A stretch of 14,123 bases of DNA. Origin: Thermoanaerobaculia bacterium (GTDB lineage: Bacteria > Bacteroidota > Bacteroidia > Chitinophagales > Saprospiraceae). Shown here piece by piece: positions 7,996 through 13,777 of the stretch. The translations under genes were made by a program, and so were the position numbers. The DNA lies in contig JAKLJF010000058.1 of assembly GCA_023151335.1 (NCBI GenBank), positions 1 to 14,123 on the forward strand, written 5' to 3'. The notes beneath the pieces were generated by a model, which was not told the DNA's origin, searched no databases, and was given only the letters and a program-made list of their open reading frames with translations. Position 1 is the first letter of the stretch; each line of letters begins with the position of its first letter.

Positions 7996-10900
7996 TCATT
8001 GTCCAAAATATTCCACTTCAAACGCCGCCCGGTTGGCTTCCTGCACTGCCCCGACATAGCCCAACCGGATATCAAAAGCTTGCCGCGTGATCAGCAACCA
8101 GTCGATATAATTGATCTCGCCGAGCTGCAAGCGGCGGCCGGCTGCCTCCAGCAGGATTTTGGCCTGGGGCAGGAGCGCGGATTCGTATTGCAGGATGCGG
8201 GTTTCTGCCATGCGGTAGCGGGCGAGAGCCGATCCGTATTCCTGACGCAACGATTGCTCCCGGGCCAGGAGGCGTTGGTTTTCCTGTTGATGGAGTAATC
8301 CGGCAGCCTGGATACGGGTTTTTTGCGCCCGGGCAAAGATGGGCGCCTCCACGCCGACGGACACCGTGGAAAAGCGTTTGCCGGCATCGTAATAAATGTC
8401 GTCGCCCGACTTGTTTTGCTGCCAGCCGATGATGGACTGGTTGCTGTAGCCCAGGGAAAACGAGGGCAGCAGTTTGCTCTGTTCCAGCGCTTGCCGGGCG
8501 GCCGCCAGGGTTATGTTCTGTTGTTGCAGTTGCAAAACAGGATGTTGCGCCAGCCGGGCCGAATCGGGAATTCGGATAAGCTGATACCGGAAAGAGCCGG
8601 TTGCAGGCGCCAGCGCGCCGGCGCTGTTGAGCAGGCGTTGCAGTTCCAGAGCAATGATCCGCAGTTCCGTTTCCAGCTGATCGAGTTGCTGTTGCAGGAG
8701 CAGGCGCTCTGTTTCGGCGGCGTTTTTCTCCAGCACATTGGTTTCGCCGCTGCGCAGGCGCAAATCCGCTTTTTGCACATAAACGGCGTACACGCTGTCT
8801 TTTTCCAGTAAAATCCGCCGTTTTTCAGCGCCGGTCAGCAGCTCGTAATACAGCGTTTTCACCTGCCAGGCCAGTTCCTGTTCCTGCAGTCTGAGTTCGG
8901 TTTCGCTGATCTGATATTGCTGTTGCAACAGGCTGCGCTGGCGGCGGTACACGGCAGGCAGCCGGAATTGCTGGCTCACGCTGATCCTGGTATCGCCGAA
9001 AGCGGTGTTGATCTGGCCGTATTCCACCCCAAAAGCCGTGGGCGCCCATTCGCGGGCTGTGCCCTGCATACGTTCGGCGTACTGCACACCGGTGCGGGCG
9101 GTTTGCAGCCCGGCGTTATGGGTACTGGCCTGTTCGAGCGCCTGTTCGAGGGTAATGGTTTGCTGCGCAGTCAGCGTTTTCCCGAAAAAGAAAAAGACCA
9201 GCAGGAACAAACCGGCAGCCGGCGGCGGCGTGTGCCCCTTGCGGTGGCGATGGCGGCGGTGGCGTTGTCTTTTGGTAAAATGTTCAAATAAAATATACAA
9301 TACCGGCAAAACCACCAGCGTCAGCAGCGTGGAACTGACCAGCCCGCCGATCACCACGGTGGCCAGCGGCCGCTGCACCTCGGCGCCGGCGCCCTGACTG
9401 ATAGCCATGGGCAGAAAACCCAGCGAGGCCACGGCAGCGGTCATCAGCACGGGCCGGAGGCGGATTTTGGTGCCCTGCAAGACGATGCGCCGCACGTCCC
9501 CCATGCCCTCGGCGTGCAGGCGGTTGAATTCGGCGATCAGAACGATGCCATTCAGTACGGCAATCCCGAACAGCGCGATAAAACCGACGCCCGCGGAAAT
9601 GCTGAACGGCATATCGCGCGACCAAAGCGCCAGTACGCCGCCGATAGCCGACAAGGGAATGGCCGAGTAGATCAGCAATCCCTGTTTGATCGAATTAAAA
9701 GCAAAATACAGGAGCAGGAAAATGAGCAGCAAGGCCACCGGCACGGCGATCATCAGGCGTTGTTTGGCCTCCTGCAGGTTCTCAAAAGCGCCGCCGTAGG
9801 TGACATAGTATCCGGGTGGAAAGGCAATCCGGCTTTCCACTTTTGTGTGCAGTTCGTCCACAATGCTTTGCACGTCGCGGCCCCGCACATTGAAGCCGAC
9901 CACAATACGGCGTTTGGCGTCCTCGCGCTGGATCTGGTTCGGGCCTTCCTGAATTTGAACGTCGGCCACTGTATACAGCGGTATTTGCGCGCCCGCGGCC
10001 GTGGGGATCAGCAGGTTCTGCACGTCGGACAGGTCGCGGCGCTCGCCCGAGGCCAGGCGCACCACGAGGTCGAAGCGGCGTTCGCCTTCGAACACCAGTC
10101 CGGCGCTGGCCCCGGCAAAAGCCGTATTGACCACCCGGTTCACCTCGCTCACATGGAGGCCGAACTTCGCCAGGGCATCGCGGCGGTAGGCAATCACGAT
10201 CTGCGGCATGCCGGTCACGCTTTCCACGTAGAGGTCGCGGGCGCCGTCCACGGTGTTGATCAGCTCGCCCAGGCGCCGGGCATACAGGGCCAGCGTGTCG
10301 AGGTCTTCGCCGAAAATTTTACACACCACATCCTGCCGGGCGCCGGTCATCAGTTCGTTGAAACGCATTTGCACGGGGAACTGGAAACCTGCCGTGACGC
10401 CGGGAATGGCTTGCAGTTTTTCCCCCATTTTTTCCGCCAGTTCGTCGAAGGATTTGGCGGAAGTCCATTCTTTTTTGTCTTTTAAAATCACCATCATATC
10501 GCTGGCCTCTATGGGCATGGGATCGGTAGGGATCTCGCCCGAACCGATTTTGGTGACTACTTTTTTTACCTCCGGAAAATGATCAAGCAGCACTTTGGCC
10601 GTTTGCTGGGTGGCCTGAATAGTGGTGTTGAGGTTGCTGCCGGTAAGTACGCGGGTGTCGACGGCAAAATCGCCTTCTTCCAGTTCGGGAATGAATTCGC
10701 CGCCGAGCGTGCGCATCATCAGCACGGCGCCTGCAAACATCAGCACGGCTGCTGCCACGATCGTGCGCGGGAAATGCAGCATTTTTTCCAGAAAATGCTG
10801 GTACCAGCGCTCCAGCGCAAACATGAACCGGTCGGTGAGCGTGGGTTTATGGCTGATCTTTTTGCTCAGGAACAGGGCGCTCATCATCGGAACGTAGGTA

Positions 10901-12387
10901 AGCGACAACAGGAAAGCGCCAAGCACGGCAAAGGAAACCGTCTGCGCCATGGGCCGGAACATCTTGCCTTCTATACCTTCCAGGGCCAGAATGGGCAGAT
11001 ACACGATCAGGATGATCATCTGGCCGAATGCCGCGGCGCTCATCATGCGACCGGCCGAACCGCTCACCTCAGTGTCCATTTCCGGCTGTGTGATCCGGTC
11101 GGTATGTACGAAGTGTTTGGAGTGGGTCAGGCGGTGCAGCACCGCTTCCACGATGATAACGGCCCCATCGACGATCAGACCGAAGTCGATGGCGCCGAGG
11201 CTCATCAGGTTGCCGCTCACGCCGAACAGGTTCATCATGCTGATGGCAAAAAGCATGGACAATGGAATGACCGATGCCACCACCAAGCCGGCGCGCAAAT
11301 TGCCCAGGAAAAAGATCAGTACCAGTATAACGATCAAAGCGCCCTCCAGCAGGTTTTTTTCCACGGTGTGGATGGCGTTGTTCACCATCTTGGTGCGATC
11401 GAGAAACGGCTCGATCTCCACACCCTCGGGCAGGGTTTTCCGGATCTGTTCGATCTTTTCCTTTACGCGTTTGATGACGGCCGATGAATTTTCACCTTTC
11501 AGCATCATCACCACTGCCCCGGCCACTTCGCCCTGGTCGTTGTAGCACACGGCGCCGTAGCGCGTGGCGCTGCCAAACTGCACTTCGGCCACATCGCGCA
11601 CGAGCACCGGCGTACCATTCGGCGTGGTTTTAACGACGATGGCGCGTAGGTCGTCCAGGTTTTGGGCCAGTCCCTCGCTGCGGATGAACAATACCGTGGG
11701 TCCTTTTTCGATATAGGCGCCGCCGGTGTTCTGGTTGTTTTTTTCGAGGGCTTCGAACAGCTCGGTGATGGTGAGGCCGAAAGCTTTGAGCCGGTCGGGG
11801 TGTACGGCCACTTCGTATTGTTTCATCAGGCCGCCGAAACTGCTCACGTCGGCTACGCCGGCGGTGCCGAGCAGCTGGCGCCGTACGATCCAGTCCTGTA
11901 TCGTACGGAGTTCCATGGCATTGTAGCGGGTTTCATAGCCGGGTTTGGGCCGCACCACGTACTGGAATATTTCGCCCAGACCCGTGGTGACGGGGGCCAG
12001 TTCAGGATTGCCCGCACCGGGCGGAATCTGGTTTTGCACCTGTTGCAGGCGTTCGCTGATCTGCTGGCGTGCCCAGTACACATCTGTGGCGTCGTTGAAT
12101 ACGATCGTGACCAGGGACAGGCCGAAACGGGAAAAACTGCGGATTTCCTTCAAGCCGGGTATGTTGCTGCATGCCTGTTCGATGGGGAACGTAATGAGGC
12201 GTTCCACATCCGGGGCGCCGAGCGCCGGCGACACGGTAATGACCTGCACCTGGTTGTCGGTAATATCGGGCACCGCGTCGATGGGCAGCCGGGTCGACTG
12301 GTATACACCCCATCCGATGAGGGCAATGACGAACAGGCCGATCAGCAACTTGTTGCGGACGGAAAAATTTATGATGGATTGTAGCAT
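7996..12387 (-). CDS. CzcA/CusA-type heavy-metal RND pump fused to TolC-like outer-membrane factor
   Basis: Encodes 1463 residues in one frame. Residues 1-about 1037 are a full heavy-metal RND transporter: LPIDAVPDITDNQVQV near the N-terminus; the TM4 proton-relay motif GAIDFGLIVDGAVIIVE with Asp401, Asp407 and Glu414; and the C-terminal helices with GFIALFGIAVLNGIVLI. Residues about 1039-1052 are an Arg/His-rich patch. About 1056-1075 is a hydrophobic segment ending LTAQ, like a signal peptide. About 1076-1463 match a TolC-type outer-membrane factor: ITLEQALEQASTHN, Gln/Leu-rich coiled coils, a repeated half after about 1285, LGEINYIDWLL. The positions equivalent to E. coli CusA Met573, Met623 and Met672 are Asp577, Ala628 and Glu678, and RFNELMTG (675-682) is CzcA-like, so divalent cations are the likelier cargo. 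RND pumps and TolC proteins are both trimers, so a fusion keeps a 3:3 ratio. Pump-TolC fusions of this length are known in Bacteroidota (from memory). Confidence 0.94.
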   Translation of the reverse strand: MLQSIINFSVRNKLLIGLFVIALIGWGVYQSTRLPIDAVPDITDNQVQVITVSPALGAPDVERLITFPIEQACSNIPGLKEIRSFSRFGLSLVTIVFNDATDVYWARQQISERLQQVQNQIPPGAGNPELAPVTTGLGEIFQYVVRPKPGYETRYNAMELRTIQDWIVRRQLLGTAGVADVSSFGGLMKQYEVAVHPDRLKAFGLTITELFEALEKNNQNTGGAYIEKGPTVLFIRSEGLAQNLDDLRAIVVKTTPNGTPVLVRDVAEVQFGSATRYGAVCYNDQGEVAGAVVMMLKGENSSAVIKRVKEKIEQIRKTLPEGVEIEPFLDRTKMVNNAIHTVEKNLLEGALIVILVLIFFLGNLRAGLVVASVIPLSMLFAISMMNLFGVSGNLMSLGAIDFGLIVDGAVIIVEAVLHRLTHSKHFVHTDRITQPEMDTEVSGSAGRMMSAAAFGQMIILIVYLPILALEGIEGKMFRPMAQTVSFAVLGAFLLSLTYVPMMSALFLSKKISHKPTLTDRFMFALERWYQHFLEKMLHFPRTIVAAAVLMFAGAVLMMRTLGGEFIPELEEGDFAVDTRVLTGSNLNTTIQATQQTAKVLLDHFPEVKKVVTKIGSGEIPTDPMPIEASDMMVILKDKKEWTSAKSFDELAEKMGEKLQAIPGVTAGFQFPVQMRFNELMTGARQDVVCKIFGEDLDTLALYARRLGELINTVDGARDLYVESVTGMPQIVIAYRRDALAKFGLHVSEVNRVVNTAFAGASAGLVFEGERRFDLVVRLASGERRDLSDVQNLLIPTAAGAQIPLYTVADVQIQEGPNQIQREDAKRRIVVGFNVRGRDVQSIVDELHTKVESRIAFPPGYYVTYGGAFENLQEAKQRLMIAVPVALLLIFLLLYFAFNSIKQGLLIYSAIPLSAIGGVLALWSRDMPFSISAGVGFIALFGIAVLNGIVLIAEFNRLHAEGMGDVRRIVLQGTKIRLRPVLMTAAVASLGFLPMAISQGAGAEVQRPLATVVIGGLVSSTLLTLVVLPVLYILFEHFTKRQRHRRHRHRKGHTPPPAAGLFLLVFFFFGKTLTAQQTITLEQALEQASTHNAGLQTARTGVQYAERMQGTAREWAPTAFGVEYGQINTAFGDTRISVSQQFRLPAVYRRQRSLLQQQYQISETELRLQEQELAWQVKTLYYELLTGAEKRRILLEKDSVYAVYVQKADLRLRSGETNVLEKNAAETERLLLQQQLDQLETELRIIALELQRLLNSAGALAPATGSFRYQLIRIPDSARLAQHPVLQLQQQNITLAAARQALEQSKLLPSFSLGYSNQSIIGWQQNKSGDDIYYDAGKRFSTVSVGVEAPIFARAQKTRIQAAGLLHQQENQRLLAREQSLRQEYGSALARYRMAETRILQYESALLPQAKILLEAAGRRLQLGEINYIDWLLITRQAFDIRLGYVGAVQEANRAAFEVEYFGQ
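9154..9276 (-). other. Fusion linker with Arg/His patch and signal-peptide-like helix
   Basis: This covers about residues 1038-1078 of the pump fusion. The last RND helix (LLTLVVLPVLYILFEHF) is followed by a strongly basic stretch of Arg, His and Lys, then PPPAAG, then a hydrophobic core (LFLLVFFFF), then GKTLTAQQ. The order (positive, hydrophobic, polar, Ala-Gln) matches the signal peptides of the three other exported proteins in this window. RND C-termini lie in the cytoplasm, so this segment would act as a thirteenth membrane crossing that carries the TolC-like part into the periplasm. It may be cut by signal peptidase. No Met codon lies in the linker to allow separate ATG initiation of the TolC part. 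Confidence 0.75.
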
Positions 12388-12576
12388 GAGTGGTTGCCGG
12401 ATAGTATCCCCGGGGCACGGAGAAAGTTCACCGCACGCTTACGCGAGGTGTGCCCTCCCTGTTCCGGAAACGGGTTATTCAGTTGAAATCTCCAAAGTTA
12501 AAGGAGCAGTCAACCTTCGAAAATGATCTTGTGCATAGGGTGAGATGACGACTCCACGTACTCCGGAGCCGTCTCG
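12388..12576 (-). other. 189-base leader region upstream of the pump gene
   Basis: I see no gene here. It contains the candidate promoter at 12493-12500. It also has a 7-bp inverted repeat, ATGACGA (12545-12551) with TCGTCAT (12574-12580), that overlaps the stop of the small upstream gene, with an 8-bp CTCCGGAG palindrome inside at 12561-12568. No T-run follows on the minus strand, so it is at best a weak terminator. Confidence 0.35.
12493..12500 (-). promoter_or_regulatory. Candidate promoter for the pump fusion gene
   Basis: On the minus strand this reads TAACTTTG, a match to the Bacteroidota -7 box TAnnTTTG. A TTTT at 12520-12523 lies exactly 19 bases upstream, a 3-of-4 match to the TTTG -33 box. 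Transcription would begin about 100 bases before the pump ATG at 12387. It could serve as a second, internal promoter after the small upstream gene. Confidence 0.45.
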
Positions 12577-12972
12577 TCATGCTTCGGGTGGTTCCGAAGG
12601 CATCGCCACGTAGGGCACGGGCGGACAAAGCAAAGCCAGCGGCGGCAAACACTTGCGGCAGGCAGGGGCCGGGGTCAGAGACGGGGCAACAGGCGCCGGT
12701 TCAGCGGGGGCGGTAGCCAGCGTCAGCCCCGACAACTCCACTGTTTTGAAGGGCAACTGCATATCGCGCTCGTAATCGGCATCGCGTACATCGCCGCTGA
12801 AGTAATGCAAAACAAAAAATCCGATCAGGGTCATGTCCGGCGTTTCCTGTCGATGCTCCCGGAGATGTTCGATCAGCACGGGTAGTTTGAGCAACTCCCC
12901 GACGGGGGTAGCCGAAGCCGTGAACATGCACAGCAATAACCAATAACCAATTCGCCTGGCCGGATTTGACAT
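12577..12972 (-). CDS. Small exported protein with Pro-rich CxxC tail, head of efflux locus
   Basis: Encodes 131 residues from the ATG at 12972; the upstream TTG at 12981 is less likely. Residues 1 to about 22 form a signal peptide or membrane anchor (RRIGYWLLLCMFTASATP). The middle part has TPVGELLKLPVLIEHLREH (residues 22-40), then DMTLIGFFVLHYFSGD and DADYERDMQLPFK. I recall similar small proteins beside metal-efflux operons in Bacteroidota, but cannot verify this here. The tail is rich in Ala and Pro and carries Cys105, Cys108 (CRKC) and Cys116, which might bind metal. It precedes the pump gene by 189 bases on the same strand, so a role in metal sensing or periplasmic delivery is a reasonable guess only. 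The molecular function is unknown. Confidence 0.68.
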   Translation of the reverse strand: MSNPARRIGYWLLLCMFTASATPVGELLKLPVLIEHLREHRQETPDMTLIGFFVLHYFSGDVRDADYERDMQLPFKTVELSGLTLATAPAEPAPVAPSLTPAPACRKCLPPLALLCPPVPYVAMPSEPPEA

Positions 12973-12978
12973 GGGCGG

Positions 12979-12986
12979 CAAAGGTA
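12979..12986 (-). promoter_or_regulatory. -7 promoter box almost touching the ATG of the small protein gene
   Basis: On the minus strand this reads TACCTTTG, matching TAnnTTTG, with only six bases between it and the ATG at 12972. Transcription would start at or within a few bases of the start codon, giving a leaderless or nearly leaderless mRNA. The sequence 19 bases upstream is GTAA, so no consensus -33 box is present. Confidence 0.5.
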
Positions 12987-13000
12987 TGATTTACCGCGCA

Positions 13001-13031
13001 ACTTTTTACCGAGGATTATGGTACTTTTTAC
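13001..13031. repeat. ACTTTTTAC direct repeat, 22-base period
   Basis: ACTTTTTAC occurs at 13001-13009 and 13023-13031, and a near copy ACTTTTTGC lies at 13100-13108. The first two are 22 bases apart, about two helical turns. The repeats flank the 33-bp palindrome. They could be protein-binding sites, but T-rich DNA can repeat by chance. Confidence 0.4.
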
Positions 13032-13044
13032 TGATTGCGAGACC

Positions 13045-13077
13045 ACGTTTACGAAACTTAAAAAGTTTCGTAAACGT
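13045..13077. repeat. Perfect 15-bp-arm palindrome, candidate operator
   Basis: The left arm ACGTTTACGAAACTT (13045-13059) is repeated exactly in reverse complement at 13063-13077 around an AAA loop. It lies between divergent genes, 73 bases upstream of the small-protein ATG and 213 bases upstream of the antirepressor-like ATG. It is therefore in operator rather than terminator position. The GTTTCG half-site style is compatible with a dimeric repressor such as TetR type, but the binding protein is unknown. Confidence 0.75.
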
Positions 13078-13139
13078 ACACCCCGGGCTTGTCTTAAGTA
13101 CTTTTTGCAGGTTTGAAATCAAGGATTTCCTGTAAAACT

Positions 13140-13160
13140 TTTTCAATATTTTATTGAAAA
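13140..13160. repeat. AT-rich 9-bp inverted repeat
   Basis: TTTTCAATA (13140-13148) pairs exactly with TATTGAAAA (13152-13160) around TTT. It lies in the AT-rich part of the divergent control region, about 55 bases upstream of the consensus promoter of the antirepressor-like gene. It may be a regulator site; AT-rich context raises the chance of coincidence. Confidence 0.6.
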
Positions 13161-13213
13161 TCATATACTTAAAAAAATAAAACAAAATTTTTTATAAAAA
13201 ACAATATCCAATT

Positions 13214-13233
13214 ATTTGTTTTTAAAAACAAAT
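13214..13233. promoter_or_regulatory. 20-bp perfect palindrome over the -33 box
   Basis: ATTTGTTTTT at 13214-13223 is followed directly by its reverse complement at 13224-13233. It contains the TTTG -33 box (13215-13218) and half of the spacer of the promoter at 13215-13245. A protein bound here would block that promoter, so it is a candidate repressor site, possibly autoregulatory. Confidence 0.6.
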
Positions 13234-13245
13234 CGTTTATTTTTG
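13215..13245 (+). promoter_or_regulatory. Full-consensus Bacteroidota promoter (TTTG-N19-TATTTTTG)
   Basis: TTTG at 13215-13218, a spacer of exactly 19 bases, then TATTTTTG at 13238-13245 match both elements of the known Bacteroidota primary sigma-factor consensus (TTTG, N19, TAnnTTTG). Transcription would begin near 13250-13253. This rules out the in-frame ATG at 13216 as the usual start and supports the ATG at 13291, with a leader of about 40 bases. Confidence 0.75.
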
Positions 13246-13290
13246 TCGCCTCTTTTAAAACAAATTCCTCCACGAACAATAATAACGGCT

Positions 13291-13668
13291 ATGGAACTGG
13301 AAGTTTTGGAAAGTAAACACGGAACCAAAGTAGTCACCGCCTCCAACCTGTACCAGGTATTGGGCTTGCCCGCGCATCACTACAGCGCCAACGCGCGCAA
13401 ATGGCTGAAAGACCTGTACGAATTTCGCGACGGTATCCGCCGGCCCCAGCCCCTGCGCGACTTCGCCAAACGCCCCCGCCCGGGCGAACCCATCGAGGAT
13501 TTTTTCCTGACACTGGAACTGGCCAAACTCATCGCGCTGCGCACCAACAGCAAACAAAAACTGAAATACGCCCGCCTGCTTGATCTTTTTGCACAGAACG
13601 GGCAGATGAATTTGTTTCATCAAACCACTCCCACTGACACCCGGGGCCGTTCCCGTACGGCTGCCTGA
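13291..13668 (+). CDS. Small AntA/AntB antirepressor-like protein
   Basis: Encodes 125 residues from the ATG at 13291. The frame opens at 13216, but the promoter overlaps that stretch. Residues about 8-95 resemble the phage AntA/AntB antirepressor domain: GTKVVTASNLYQVLGL (residues 11-26), a helix with ARKWLKDLYEF, a charged turn, then EDFFLTLELAKLIALRTNSKQKLKYARLL (69-97), corresponding to the phage motif of D/E-Y/F-F-L-T/S-L-D-M-A-K followed by a basic helix. The C-terminal 25 residues are polar and probably disordered. In phages such domains bind protein partners or DNA at the N-terminus of antirepressors; here it stands alone, with no phage genes in view. A role as a small DNA- or repressor-binding regulator is inferred. 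The assignment rests on motif likeness only. No Shine-Dalgarno sequence is visible. Confidence 0.68.
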   Translation: MELEVLESKHGTKVVTASNLYQVLGLPAHHYSANARKWLKDLYEFRDGIRRPQPLRDFAKRPRPGEPIEDFFLTLELAKLIALRTNSKQKLKYARLLDLFAQNGQMNLFHQTTPTDTRGRSRTAA

Positions 13669-13777
13669 AGTACTCCGGCATTCAGCATGGTACGTTTGTG
13701 ATCCCGCAGGGAACCTTTTGTGCTGCGAGAGATTGCCCCTATCTCCTTTGCTATCGTAAACAAAAACAAAAATTAAT
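13669..13777 (+). other. Short spacer before the VOC-family gene, nothing clear
   Basis: This is a 109-base spacer. A weak stem CGCAG/CTGCG (about 13713-13735) is visible without a T-run. The last 30 bases before the ATG are A-rich and have no Shine-Dalgarno sequence, as is usual in this phylum. No exact TAnnTTTG box was found. Confidence 0.35.

Larger units (their letters stand above)
12973..13290. other. AT-rich divergent control region with three palindromes, no gene
   Basis: This is a 318-base region between the divergent efflux-locus head gene and the antirepressor-like gene. I find no credible coding frame. It holds a 33-bp palindrome (13045-13077), a 21-bp inverted repeat (13140-13160), a 20-bp palindrome (13214-13233), short ACTTTTTAC direct repeats, and promoter boxes facing both ways. 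From about 13108 it is strikingly AT-rich compared with the surrounding genes. Confidence 0.75.

Noticed and set aside
9514..11487. Long plus-strand frames (about 320 and 300 codons) opposite the RND gene
   Set aside because: They are His/Gln/Ala-rich shadows of the RND transporter with no recognisable domains or promoters.
12545..12580. Inverted repeat at the end of the small exported gene as a strong terminator
   Set aside because: The arms are only 7 bp, with a 22-base interior and no T-run on the minus strand. Not enough to call a terminator.
13216..13290. N-terminal extension of the antirepressor-like protein to an ATG at 13216
   Set aside because: The consensus promoter (13215-13245) would start transcription after this ATG, and the extra residues do not look like part of the domain.
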